A stretch of DNA of 64,000 bases from Chitiniphilus purpureus (GTDB taxonomy: Bacteria > Pseudomonadota > Gammaproteobacteria > Burkholderiales > Chitinibacteraceae): contig NZ_CP106753.1 of NCBI RefSeq assembly GCF_025642115.1, forward strand, positions 1,201,501-1,265,500, written 5' to 3'. Each line of letters opens with the position of its first letter. Position 1 is the stretch's first letter. Made by a program: the position numbers and the translations under genes. Below are positions 33,115-41,380 of the stretch, piece by piece. The notes beneath the pieces were generated by a model, which had not been told where the DNA came from, did no database searches, and saw only the letters and a list, made by a program, of their open reading frames with translations.

Positions 33115-33579
33115 TCACACCTCCTGCGTCTCGACAGCCCAGTGCAGCAAGGCCAGGGCGTCGGCTTCGTTGTCGTCGGCTGGGTTGTGACCACGCAGGC
33201 GGACGGACGCGATCATGTCGTCCTTGCCCGCATTGCCCTTGCCGGTCGCGTGCTTCTTGATCGTGCCGACTGGAACACCCTGGTAAGGGATGTTGTGATG
33301 CTCACACCACGCGGTCAGGTGTCCCATGAAGCCACCGTAGGCGTGCGCCGCATCAACGCCAGCGTGCCGTCGAACCTCCTCGAAGAACACCGCGTTGATG
33401 TGGTTGCTGGCCGAGAGCAATTCGTTGAGCCAGCGTTTGAAACGGAGGAAACGCATGCCGCCTCCTTCAAATCGCTGCGGCTTGAAGTGCTCCGTGCCGC
33501 TGGTGATAGTGCCGTCCAGGTGCTGCAAAGCCCACCCGGTGTGTGTGCCCAGATCAAGGGCCAAGATTGTCGTGTTCAT
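33115..33579 (-). CDS. RuvC-like Holliday junction resolvase
   Basis: 154 residues with an RNase H fold: Asp9 in ALDLGTHTGWAL, Glu67/Glu68 in VFFEEV and the acidic DDNEAD at 135-140 form the metal site. Phage resolvases of this type cut branched DNA before packaging. ATG at 33579; the upstream 127 bp hold the strong inverted repeat described separately. Confidence 0.85.
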   Translation of the reverse strand: MNTTILALDLGTHTGWALQHLDGTITSGTEHFKPQRFEGGGMRFLRFKRWLNELLSASNHINAVFFEEVRRHAGVDAAHAYGGFMGHLTAWCEHHNIPYQGVPVGTIKKHATGKGNAGKDDMIASVRLRGHNPADDNEADALALLHWAVETQEV

Positions 33580-33599
33580 CGTCGTACTCCAGTTCGGGG

Positions 33600-33699
33600 G
33601 GGCGAGTGACGGATGCGACGGGTTCTTTGGAAAACAGCCTTAACGTGCGCGCACGCGTAGCACGTCAATCAGGAAACCCGTCAAATCCGTCACTCGCCC
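33600..33699. other. Long inverted-repeat region, candidate replication origin
   Basis: A perfect 15-bp repeat (GGGCGAGTGACGGAT at 33600-33614, complement at 33685-33699) is continued by a second paired stretch (GACGGGTT 33617-33624, AACCCGTC 33675-33682). The 50-nt centre contains the palindrome CGTGCGCGCACG (33644-33655). It lies between primase-helicase and resolvase. Origin, strong terminator or RNA structure are all possible. Confidence 0.6.
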
Positions 33700-33706
33700 G
33701 GATTGC

Positions 33707-35998
33707 TCAGTCATCTCGGTAGGGGTAGCCATGGCTGTACGGCTTGGGCCTGAGGGCAATGCCCGTGATCCCACGTGCGCCCCCGGTCAGCCGACACTTC
33801 TCGAACTTGCGGGCGGCCATCAGTTCGGAAAAGCGCTTGACCGAGCCCACGTACTCACCCGCGCGCTCAGCCCATTCACGCCAGTCGGCGAACAATTCGG
33901 AAACGCCTTCGCGGTGGGTCTTGGCCAGCAGGCATCGCTCTTCGATCCACTGCCCGAGCGCGTCTTCGGCCTCGAAATACTCCTCGGTCGCCGACACCAC
34001 ACTGGCGGGCGGCTTCAAGCCCTGGCGTTGCCAGAGGCTGCAACCCTCGACCGCCCACGCCAGAATCCCGTCGCGCTCCTTGAGCAGCTTCTCGGTCAGC
34101 CTGCCGTCGCGGCGCTCGGGCGGGATCGTCACCGTGAACGGGATCAGGTGCAGCCGCCGCTTCATCGCCTCATCCACGTTGCGGATCGATGGCTTGTGGT
34201 TGCCTGCGATCACCAACTTGAACTGCGGCACGTACTCGAAGAAGTCCTGGCGCATGAAACGTGCGGAAACCTTGTCGCCTCCGGTGATGGCCTTGACCTT
34301 GGATTCGTTCCAACGCCGACCCTGTTCGGTTTCGATGGATGACACAAAGCGTGCGCCGCGCAGGCCCGCCAGATCGGTCGGATGCCGGTCTGTGCGCGCC
34401 TCCATGAACGTGTCCATCGGCGCGTTGGCCGCGTAGTCGCCCAAGATGGTGGTCAGGACGTTGACGAACACCGACTTGCCGTTCGCGCCGGTCCCGTACA
34501 GGAAGAACAGCGCGTGCTCGCTGGTCACGCCCGTCAGGCAGTAGCCGACCATCAGTTGCAGGTAGGCAATCAGTTCAGCGTCGCCGCCTGTGACGTCGGC
34601 CAGGAATGCGCGCCACGTCGGACTGTCGCCCTGCGATGTGGCCGTGGTCACCTTGGTCATCCGATCATCGCGTCGGTGCGGTCGCATGCGGCCCGTGCGC
34701 AGATCAACCACACCGCCTGGTGTGTTGAGCGCCCAGACGTCGGCATCCCACTCCTCGGCGGTGGAAGCGTGCTTGGGATCGGAGCGTGCGATTTTCTCGA
34801 CGGACGAGATCGTGGCGGAGCTGGCCAGCTTGCCTTTGAGCCGAGGGCTGTCCGCCTTGAGTGACGCCATCCGGCAGATACCGCGTGCCAGATGAGACAC
34901 GTAGAGCACCTGATCCGGATTCCAGCGCACGCCGGTCCAGACCAGCCATTTGCCCCAAAGCGCGCAGTAGCGCCAGTCCTCGCCATAGCGGCGTGTGAAG
35001 GCCGAGGACAAGCCGTCCTCCGTAGCCCAGTCGACACCGGTCAGCAGATCCGGTGGTGGCGTCTCCTCGACCGAGCGCATCACCGGCATCCGCTCGCCGA
35101 CGGCGAGGAAGCCCCTCACATCGAAGCCGTCCGGAATGGCGTCAGCCGCATCCCAGCCTTCCGGCTTGTCATCGGGTGGCACCAGGATGGCGACCGTGGT
35201 CGCACCCGCGTTCAGGATTGCTTGCGATGCACGGTCAGCGTAATCCCAGCCCGGCGCGTCCCGATCAGGCCAGATCAGCACGGATTTGCCCGCCAGCGGC
35301 GACCAGTCGGTCTTGTCGACGGGAGCATTTGCGCCATGCATGGCCGTGGTTGCCACCACGCCGATGGCGATCAGGGCCTGCGCACACTTCTCGCCCTCGA
35401 CCAGCACAACGTGACCAGCGGCCGCCAGCCCCGGCTGGTTGTACAGCGGGCGCGGATCGGGCGGAGTCATCTTGCGCCGATTGGCATCCCACGGCCGGAA
35501 CTCCTTCTTGCGCCCGGGTGGGTCGTAGCGGTACACGACCGCAATCAGTTTGCCGGTGGCATCGAAGTAGTCCCACTTGGCCGTGGCCGGGCCGAGATCA
35601 TCAACCGGAGCTTCCTTCTTGGCGCGGCGTACCGGCACTGATCGCGAACGACCGAGCAGATCAGCTGCCTCGTCGAGCACCCGGGGAAAGTCGGTGTGGA
35701 CGTTGGCCCCGAGGTAGGCGGCGATCAAGGCAAAGATGTCACCGCCATCGCCCGTGGCACGATCCGTCCAGAGACCAGCCTTGTCGCCTTCGAGTACCAC
35801 CTCAAGGCTGTCGCCCGGGCTGCCCAGGATGTCCCCGATCAGAAACTTGCCACGACGCTTCTTTCCTGCCGGAAACATCGTGGTCAGGACTGATTCCATG
35901 CGTGCGATCAGTTCAGTGCGAATCTCGTCCCGCTCGCTGTCATTGACGTTGCGCCGGCCCGTTTCTCCCGGTGGTGATGTGTCATTGAAATCAAGCAT
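33707..35998 (-). CDS. Phage primase-helicase (TOPRIM plus D5-type SF3 helicase)
   Basis: 763 residues from ATG 35998. The N-terminal half has a TOPRIM-like segment (VVLVEGEKCAQAL, VEGEK at 200-204, then IWPDRDAPG) as in bifunctional phage primases. The C-terminal half is a D5/SF3 helicase with GTGANGKS at 502-509 and IAGNHKPSI further on. It should initiate and drive phage DNA replication. Overlaps the HTH gene by 8 bp. Confidence 0.9.
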   Translation of the reverse strand: MLDFNDTSPPGETGRRNVNDSERDEIRTELIARMESVLTTMFPAGKKRRGKFLIGDILGSPGDSLEVVLEGDKAGLWTDRATGDGGDIFALIAAYLGANVHTDFPRVLDEAADLLGRSRSVPVRRAKKEAPVDDLGPATAKWDYFDATGKLIAVVYRYDPPGRKKEFRPWDANRRKMTPPDPRPLYNQPGLAAAGHVVLVEGEKCAQALIAIGVVATTAMHGANAPVDKTDWSPLAGKSVLIWPDRDAPGWDYADRASQAILNAGATTVAILVPPDDKPEGWDAADAIPDGFDVRGFLAVGERMPVMRSVEETPPPDLLTGVDWATEDGLSSAFTRRYGEDWRYCALWGKWLVWTGVRWNPDQVLYVSHLARGICRMASLKADSPRLKGKLASSATISSVEKIARSDPKHASTAEEWDADVWALNTPGGVVDLRTGRMRPHRRDDRMTKVTTATSQGDSPTWRAFLADVTGGDAELIAYLQLMVGYCLTGVTSEHALFFLYGTGANGKSVFVNVLTTILGDYAANAPMDTFMEARTDRHPTDLAGLRGARFVSSIETEQGRRWNESKVKAITGGDKVSARFMRQDFFEYVPQFKLVIAGNHKPSIRNVDEAMKRRLHLIPFTVTIPPERRDGRLTEKLLKERDGILAWAVEGCSLWQRQGLKPPASVVSATEEYFEAEDALGQWIEERCLLAKTHREGVSELFADWREWAERAGEYVGSVKRFSELMAARKFEKCRLTGGARGITGIALRPKPYSHGYPYRDD

Positions 35999-36218
35999 CG
36001 GCAGCACCCTCGTGTGACGTCTGCTGCGCAGCGATCCAGGCTTCCAGCTCGTTGGGTTTGAAGCGAACAAGTTTGCCGACGCGGTAATGCGGAATGCGAC
36101 GCTCCTGTCGCTCCTTGGCTTGTGAGAGCCAATACGACGGCAGGTTGAACATCAGTGCTGCCTGGCGCACGTCGATCAGCTGCTCGCCCAGTACGTGATT
36201 TAAATTCGAGGTATTCAT
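35991..36218 (-). CDS. AlpA/MerR-like small DNA-binding protein
   Basis: 75 residues: LIDVRQAALMFNLPSYWLSQ then RIPHYRVGKLVRFKPNELEA, the winged helix of excisionase/AlpA-type regulators. ATG at 36218 has GAGGA 7 nt upstream and overlaps the nuclease stop (ATGA). It could act as excisionase for the serine recombinase or as an origin-binding helper to the primase; not decidable. Confidence 0.8.
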   Translation of the reverse strand: MNTSNLNHVLGEQLIDVRQAALMFNLPSYWLSQAKERQERRIPHYRVGKLVRFKPNELEAWIAAQQTSHEGAADA

Positions 36219-36952
36219 GCTTGTGTCCTCCAGCAGCGGTCTTGCCACGCGCACATCCGGCATTCAAAGTGGGTCGAGTCATGGAAGGCGCGCGGCAGAA
36301 GGTCGCCCGCCTCGGTCGCCGTGATGACCTTGACCGCCCGATCCGACATGCGTTGGGCCAGTGCTGCGTCAAAGGGCACGAGCTCGGTGTAGATCTCCAT
36401 CGTGTCGGCGTTGAGTGCCGTGAAGATCGCCGGGTGCTCGTGCAGTTCGAGATAGGCTTGGTAGATCGCCACTTGCGCGGCGTAGACGGGCTTGGAGAGA
36501 GTCAGGCCCTTCTTGTCCAGATCGCTCCAGGACTTGTTGCCGAGACACTTACATTCCCAGAGCGCGGGATAGGCGAAGCCCTCGGGGCCGCCGACGATGA
36601 CGCCGTCGATGTGGCCCTGCAGGCGGCCATCGGCCACCGAGAAACCGAACTGCTCGCCGTCGGCCTTGCGGGTGCGCAGGTCAAAGCCCGCGTCCCGGAG
36701 CCACGCGACCATGCAGTCCTCCATGACGTGACCGCGTTCGAAGATCCGCAGCATTCGGCCTGGGGTGTCACGCCCGTGGTCGATGGGTGCCTTGGCGTAC
36801 TCGAACTGCAGCGCTCGCTCGCAGGCCACTCCGAGGCGCGAGGCGCCGAGGTACTGGCGCTCGGACTGGCGGGCGCGAGCCTGCTGCAGGCCCGTGTCCA
36901 CCAGGGTGGTGACCTGACCCGAGATGCTCGATGAGGAGTTGAAGTCGATCAT
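36215..36952 (-). CDS. Cas4/RecB-like PD-(D/E)xK exonuclease
   Basis: 245 residues from ATG 36952. The nuclease core is GHIDGVIVGG followed by ALWECKCLG (E-x-K), and cysteines in GVACERALQ and in CRMCAWQDRC fit a Cas4/AddB-type Fe-S cluster. With the ATPase and single-strand-binding candidate nearby it forms a phage recombination module. Overlaps the upstream gene (ATGA). Confidence 0.83.
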   Translation of the reverse strand: MIDFNSSSSISGQVTTLVDTGLQQARARQSERQYLGASRLGVACERALQFEYAKAPIDHGRDTPGRMLRIFERGHVMEDCMVAWLRDAGFDLRTRKADGEQFGFSVADGRLQGHIDGVIVGGPEGFAYPALWECKCLGNKSWSDLDKKGLTLSKPVYAAQVAIYQAYLELHEHPAIFTALNADTMEIYTELVPFDAALAQRMSDRAVKVITATEAGDLLPRAFHDSTHFECRMCAWQDRCWRTQA

Positions 36953-37437
36953 GGCTTCTTCCCCTTCGGCTCTTCCCAGGGCAGGTCGTCCTCCAGATCC
37001 GCGAACGGGTTGGCCAGAGGGTCGGGCGCAGGCGTCATGCCGCGTACCGGTGGGTACTTGCTCGCCTCGTGGTGCGTGACCATTGCCTCGGTGTAGCAAG
37101 TGACGATGGCGTCGATCACTTGCAGCGCCTCGGCTTCGGAGTAGTCGCCCAGCGGCTTGGTGAAGCCAATCTCGCCCGCAGCCTCGCCGAAGGCCTTGAG
37201 GCACTTCTTCATCGCGGCCAGTTCGACATCAGATGGATCGATCATGGCGACCTCCGTACTGTCGACGCGACCTTCCTTGACCCGCAGCCAGTTGCCGTAC
37301 AGCGCATGAAACGCGTTTTGGCAGCGTTGTGAGCAGAACACCCAGTCGATGGGATAGCGCCGGGGATGGCCGACACCGTGACGGTTGTCGGTGTGGCCGA
37401 ATCCCCGGGCCTGTCGTTTGCAGACCCAGCATTTCAT
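36949..37437 (-). CDS. DUF6511-like protein with N-terminal zinc finger
   Basis: 162 residues. N-terminal CWVC ... CSQRC is a plausible zinc-binding pair, with H and R-rich sequence between. The remainder is helical and acidic at the C-terminus (LANPFADLEDDLPWEEP). Resembles DUF6511. Sits between the nuclease and the DUF669-like gene; probably part of recombination or replication. Confidence 0.72.
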   Translation of the reverse strand: MKCWVCKRQARGFGHTDNRHGVGHPRRYPIDWVFCSQRCQNAFHALYGNWLRVKEGRVDSTEVAMIDPSDVELAAMKKCLKAFGEAAGEIGFTKPLGDYSEAEALQVIDAIVTCYTEAMVTHHEASKYPPVRGMTPAPDPLANPFADLEDDLPWEEPKGKKP

Positions 37438-37446
37438 CGGCCTCCC

Positions 37447-38076
37447 TCACTGCGCCCACGACGGCTTGCCGGTCACGGGTGCGCGTTGCGGTGCCGGTGC
37501 CTGATACGCAGGCGCAGCCGCCTGCGCAGGAGCGCCGGAATGTCCACTGCCTGGAGCCTTGGGCGGCACGCCCATCAGTTTTGCGTAGTCGGGGTGATCG
37601 GGTTCGACGGCGATCTTGACCACGTTCCGGTCTTGGCCCTTGCCATCCTTCTCAATGTCCACGCGCGCCAGAAACTCCAGGCCATCCAGTTCATGAAAGC
37701 CCTGGATGCGGCGCGCGGCGGCGGCCTGCGGGCTGTTGTCCTGGGGGTGGACGTTGCGGGCGCTGTTGAGCGCGGCGCGGATGAAACTGCGCCCCATCTG
37801 GCCCCAGGTCGGCCCCTTCTTGGAGTGCAGGCCGATGTTGCTCCACATCTTGCGCTTGGCATGGTCGCCAGCCGTGACCACGAATTCAGCGGCGAGATAG
37901 ATGGAGCCGGTTTCGAAGGACTCGGTGGCGTAGCCGCCGCCCCAGCCTTGTCCCGGATCGTCATAGCCACCGGGCTTGATGGTCATGCGCACTGGCACGA
38001 CAGCGCCCTTGGGGATCAGGTCAAAGCCCGACTGTTGGGGATCGGCATCTTGGAAATCAAAATAGCTGGACGACAT
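37447..38076 (-). CDS. Probable phage single-strand DNA-binding/annealing partner (DUF669-like)
   Basis: 209 residues, MSSSYFDFQDADPQQSGFDL at the start, a beta-rich centre and a Pro/Ala-rich tail ending in PSWAQ. Proteins with this layout accompany Sak4-like ATPases and are thought to be SSB-like. No catalytic motif. Assignment rests on context and composition. Confidence 0.62.
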   Translation of the reverse strand: MSSSYFDFQDADPQQSGFDLIPKGAVVPVRMTIKPGGYDDPGQGWGGGYATESFETGSIYLAAEFVVTAGDHAKRKMWSNIGLHSKKGPTWGQMGRSFIRAALNSARNVHPQDNSPQAAAARRIQGFHELDGLEFLARVDIEKDGKGQDRNVVKIAVEPDHPDYAKLMGVPPKAPGSGHSGAPAQAAAPAYQAPAPQRAPVTGKPSWAQ

Positions 38077-38081
38077 GGCGA

Positions 38082-38942
38082 TTACTCCTTGGATTCGGTG
38101 GTGTTTTCAGTAGTGGGGGTGCCGGTGCTAACGGGCATGGGCAATGGCGACTGGCCTGCGCACTTGGCGATCAGTGCGCCGAGATGCGGCGGCTCCAGCA
38201 GGTCGAGGCGACCGCTGCGGTCTTTGGCCGGAAAGCCGTAGGGATTGACGGTGTGCGTGATGAAGGCTCGGTAGGCACTGCCGTCGTCGGCCTTGATCTC
38301 GGCCAGCGTCACGACCTCATCGACGATGCCGGGCAGCTCCAGACTGGTCTTGCTGCCTTCGATCTGCGGCACGAACACCTTGCGGTTGTAGTCATCGAGA
38401 CGTTCGTCGAGGATGGCGACGAACACCACGTTCTTGCCGCGTGCGTGCTGCAGATGTGTCAGTGCGCCGATCATTTCCTGGCCAAGCAGGCCATATGCGG
38501 CGCGCAGATCGGGTTTACCGGAACGGTCGCTGGTGGCTCCGGGTTGCGTCTTGCACCACGCGAAGCACTGCCGGGACAACTGCGTGATCGAGTCGAGGAA
38601 GAAGGTCTGGTAGCGGTCGAGCTGCGTCGGGTTGCCAAATTTCTCGATGACGTGGTCGTAATGCGCCTGCGAAAACGCGCTCTCCGGCGGCAGTGACTTG
38701 TCCGGGCCTGCGAGGAACACGAAAAAGTCGCGGCTTTCCGGCCACGATGCCGGGCGGATGGTGTCGCCCGGCCAATCGGCCACGGCGAGATCGCCCGCCT
38801 CAATATCGAGGAACAAGGTGGTGGCAGGGTCGAGGTCTTTGAGCCGGGTGGTCTTGCCGATGCCGGACTTGCCCAGCATCAGCAATTTCACACCCTTGCG
38901 TTCGGCCAAGCGCTGCTGCGCGGAAATGATCGGGAGGGACAT
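38082..38942 (-). CDS. Sak4-like RecA-family ATPase
   Basis: 286 residues from ATG 38942. Walker A LGKSGIGKTT and a RecA-core pattern (TFFLDSITQLSRQC, then VVFVAILDERLDD) match Sak4-type single-strand annealing recombinases of phages. It works with the SSB-like and Cas4-like neighbours in homologous recombination. Overlaps the antirepressor stop. Confidence 0.83.
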   Translation of the reverse strand: MSLPIISAQQRLAERKGVKLLMLGKSGIGKTTRLKDLDPATTLFLDIEAGDLAVADWPGDTIRPASWPESRDFFVFLAGPDKSLPPESAFSQAHYDHVIEKFGNPTQLDRYQTFFLDSITQLSRQCFAWCKTQPGATSDRSGKPDLRAAYGLLGQEMIGALTHLQHARGKNVVFVAILDERLDDYNRKVFVPQIEGSKTSLELPGIVDEVVTLAEIKADDGSAYRAFITHTVNPYGFPAKDRSGRLDLLEPPHLGALIAKCAGQSPLPMPVSTGTPTTENTTESKE

Positions 38943-39700
38943 CACGCCACCTCCTTCAGTTGTTCCGCGACCGCCGGATTCCAGAGGATTTGGTAGCCGC
39001 TGTGACCGTTGCGCGAGTACGGCATGGCTTCGGCCCATGCTTCACCGGCCTCGGTCAGTTCCCACTCGTCCCGGTCGTTACGGAACTGAAGGCCGCCGGA
39101 TGCCAGCAACTGGTTCGTGGCTTTGGCTGAGTGACTCAGCAATTTGCCGAGCTGTGTGGCGTTGAGCGAGCAGATAGGCTCGTTGGCGGCAGGCAAAGCG
39201 CGGCGCAGCACTTCCGTGGTCAGGCCGGTGTTTTCCTGAATGCAGGTCAACGTGGCAGCCATTGCAATGCCGGTCTTGACGCCCGGTACCTTGGCGACCG
39301 CCTCGCCGATCAGCAGGATGGCGGTGACGCGATCTTGGGTTGGCGCGGGCAAGGCAGCCATCGTGGCGGCGGCGGAATACGCGCCTGTCTTGCGGATTGC
39401 AGGCAGCACTTCACCGGTGATCCAGCGCTTGAAACGCTTGGCGGCATCCTTGGTGCTGCCGAGGATCAGGGCGTAAAGCCCCGACTCGTTGACGTGGTTT
39501 TGGCGTTGACGGCCACCCGCCGTAAGGGTCTCCAATTTTTGGAGATCCTCGGCATCGACGTGGGACTTAATCGCCTGAGACGGATTGCCCATCTCCAGCG
39601 CGTCGCAGACATCGGTGGCGTTGAACCACGGCTGCCCGAATTCATCGACCTGGACGCGCACGGCGTGCGCTTCGAACTGGAAGGGAATGATCGCGCTCAT
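38942..39700 (-). CDS. Bro-N domain antirepressor-like protein
   Basis: 252 residues. The N-terminal 110 residues are a BRO-N domain (WFNATDVCDALEMGNPSQAI, then GSTKDAAKRFKRWITGEVLP). The C-terminal part has a second helical domain (TQLGKLLSHSAKATNQLLAS). Phage antirepressors of this type inactivate the prophage repressor or regulate early genes. ATG at 39700 chosen over one 5 codons upstream because of overlap spacing. Confidence 0.82.
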   Translation of the reverse strand: MSAIIPFQFEAHAVRVQVDEFGQPWFNATDVCDALEMGNPSQAIKSHVDAEDLQKLETLTAGGRQRQNHVNESGLYALILGSTKDAAKRFKRWITGEVLPAIRKTGAYSAAATMAALPAPTQDRVTAILLIGEAVAKVPGVKTGIAMAATLTCIQENTGLTTEVLRRALPAANEPICSLNATQLGKLLSHSAKATNQLLASGGLQFRNDRDEWELTEAGEAWAEAMPYSRNGHSGYQILWNPAVAEQLKEVA

Positions 39701-39702
39701 GA

Positions 39703-39984
39703 TCAGTCCTCCCACGACACGTCGGCGATACGGTCGGCTCCACGCGCGGCACGTTTGCGTACCTCGGTGTGGAGTTCTTCCAGCGCGGTGCGGCGACGAC
39801 CGAGCGCCAGCGATTCCGCGTTGGCCGTCTGGATGGCAAAAGCCAGCTCGTCCACAGTGGCGGCATCAAGCGGGACAACGACGTCCTTGCCGTCCGCGCG
39901 GCGATACCGGATTTCGTCAGGGAGGTGTTCGCCGTAGATGGACGGCAGCTGTTGACGCAGCGAGGCGATGAGATTGGTGCTCAT
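39703..39984 (-). CDS. Small early phage protein, unknown
   Basis: 93 residues from ATG 39984, which has GGAG 8 nt upstream (ATG at 39990 is too close to it). MSTNLIASLRQQLPSIYGEH and a basic C-terminal helix (LEELHTEVRKRAARGADRI). No recognised family. Lies in the early operon. Confidence 0.66.
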   Translation of the reverse strand: MSTNLIASLRQQLPSIYGEHLPDEIRYRRADGKDVVVPLDAATVDELAFAIQTANAESLALGRRRTALEELHTEVRKRAARGADRIADVSWED

Positions 39985-39989
39985 GGTCA

Positions 39990-40466
39990 TTACTCCGAAT
40001 CGATGGAAAGGGTGAAAGACGGCTTGCCGGAATCCACGGTGCGAGCGGCGGCGAACTGCTGTTGCAAAGCAGGCGGCCAGTTCGTGAAGCGGGATTCGGA
40101 GACGGACAACTTGATGTCGAGGTAACCCTCGACCTTCTCGCCTGAGGCGACGATGCGTTCAGCGATCTCAGCCAGTTGCTTCTGATCCCAGCTGACCTTC
40201 TTGGGTAGCTCGAACTTCAGGTGCAGCGGGCCATCGCTGATGTGTGCGGTGCCGAAGTCACGGCCGGACTCGCGCAGCGCGGTGCGTGCCTGCTCGCCGT
40301 AGCACTGATCCAGTGCCGCGTCGAACTTGGTGCGCGCCTTCTTCAGCCAGTCGATGGCTGCATCGAGGTTCTTGTCGATCTCGTGTTTCTGCGCGGGCGG
40401 CAATGCGGCCAGTTGGCTGACGGACATCTCGGCGATGTCGGCGGGGAAGATGGTGATGTCATTCAT
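39990..40466 (-). CDS. Early phage protein, unknown
   Basis: 158 residues from ATG 40466 (AGGAG 7 nt upstream). Helical N-terminal part (IDKNLDAAIDWLKKARTKFD), then a beta-rich half containing ISDGPLHLKFELPKKVSW. Similar proteins are frequent in early regions of related prophages; the function is unknown. The downstream start follows as TAATG. Confidence 0.66.
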   Translation of the reverse strand: MNDITIFPADIAEMSVSQLAALPPAQKHEIDKNLDAAIDWLKKARTKFDAALDQCYGEQARTALRESGRDFGTAHISDGPLHLKFELPKKVSWDQKQLAEIAERIVASGEKVEGYLDIKLSVSESRFTNWPPALQQQFAAARTVDSGKPSFTLSIDSE

Positions 40467-40477
40467 CGCATCTCTCC

Positions 40478-40741
40478 TCAAACAGCCGCGCGTTCGGATG
40501 TCGAGTCGTGCAGAGCTTCGCGCTCAAACTCGAGGATCGCGTCGACCGGGTAGCCGACACGCTTGGACAGCTTCAGGTAGCGTGGACCGCGACCCTCACT
40601 GCGCCAGCGCTGCAAAGTCTTGGGGCTCACGCCCCAGCGTTGCGCGAGCTCGTTCTCGTTGAGCACGCGGCGATCACCGGGTGACATGGTGTTGATCGCC
40701 TGCTGTGGCGACCGGGGGATACCGCTGGTTGGTGTCTGCAT
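40478..40741 (-). CDS. Helix-turn-helix regulator, first early gene
   Basis: 87 residues. LNENELAQRWGVSPKTLQRW and YLKLSKRVGYPVDAILEFER form the helix-turn-helix-17 pattern of AlpA/excisionase-like proteins. ATG at 40741 with AGGAG upstream. The 5' region carries three TGGCGAACC repeats, so the gene is probably the operator-controlled head of the early operon. Confidence 0.8.
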   Translation of the reverse strand: MQTPTSGIPRSPQQAINTMSPGDRRVLNENELAQRWGVSPKTLQRWRSEGRGPRYLKLSKRVGYPVDAILEFEREALHDSTSERAAV

Positions 40742-40792
40742 GGAATGCTCCTGTGACGTTGTTGAGTAACAGGTGTCATTCCAAACCTCGGG

Positions 40793-40847
40793 TGGCGAAC
40801 CTTTAAGGGACGCAATGGCGAACCACGATGGAACTCCAGGTTCGCCA
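40793..40847. promoter_or_regulatory. TGGCGAACC operator repeats
   Basis: TGGCGAACC at 40793-40801 and 40816-40824, inverted copy GGTTCGCCA at 40839-40847. Upstream of the early HTH gene. The GCGAACC core also occurs in the cluster at 32263-32313, suggesting one phage regulator for both sites. Confidence 0.65.
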
Positions 40848-40870
40848 ATGGCCCAGGGCAGAAAAGCAAA

Positions 40871-40891
40871 CGGCGAGCACATGGCTCGCCG
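40871..40891 (-). terminator. Terminator of the recombinase operon
   Basis: CGGCGAGC / GCTCGCCG with a 5-nt loop; on the minus strand it is followed by TTTGCTTTT. It lies 25 bp after the last gene of the operon and before the early promoter region. Confidence 0.75.
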
Positions 40892-40915
40892 TCATCGAGT
40901 GTGTCTGGAGGCAGA

Positions 40916-41380
40916 TCAGGCGTCGGGGAAACCGAGCAATCGACGCTGCGCAGCCCAATCGCGCGGCAGTTGCTCTTGGCGGCCACGCAAGGTGTGCAGA
41001 TTCAAGTGGCGTGGCTGACGTCCTTCGAATATCGCCTCCACGATATCGGGGGCCAGCATGGTCATGCGCAAGACCTCGGCAGCCCAGCCCGGCTCCACTT
41101 TCATGGCGTGCGCCAAGTCCGTTGTCGTCGAGTAGGTGCCATCGTCGATCAAGCGCTTCCAGTAGAAGGCCTTGCCCAGCGTTTTGATCATCGGCACATC
41201 GAAGCCACCGATTCGGTCCGCGATCTCGGGGGCTGGCGGTATCAGCAGCTTCCGATTCTGGCGGCGCTTGATCGTCAGGGGCACCAAGGTGACCCGCTGC
41301 CCCTCGCTGACATAACTGCGCGCCTCGGCTCCGACCTCGATACGGACGGCGCGCTGGCGCTGGTGAGTTGTGGCATTCAT
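40916..41380 (-). CDS. ParB-like HTH protein linked to the serine recombinase
   Basis: 154 residues from ATG 41380, overlapping the recombinase stop (ATGA). VRIEVGAEARSYVSEGQ is followed by an HTH region (LGKAFYWKRLIDDGTYSTTT, then LAPDIVEAIFEGRQPRHLNL) of the kind found in proteins that travel with large serine recombinases. It may direct the recombinase or regulate its operon. Function otherwise unknown. Confidence 0.75.
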   Translation of the reverse strand: MNATTHQRQRAVRIEVGAEARSYVSEGQRVTLVPLTIKRRQNRKLLIPPAPEIADRIGGFDVPMIKTLGKAFYWKRLIDDGTYSTTTDLAHAMKVEPGWAAEVLRMTMLAPDIVEAIFEGRQPRHLNLHTLRGRQEQLPRDWAAQRRLLGFPDA

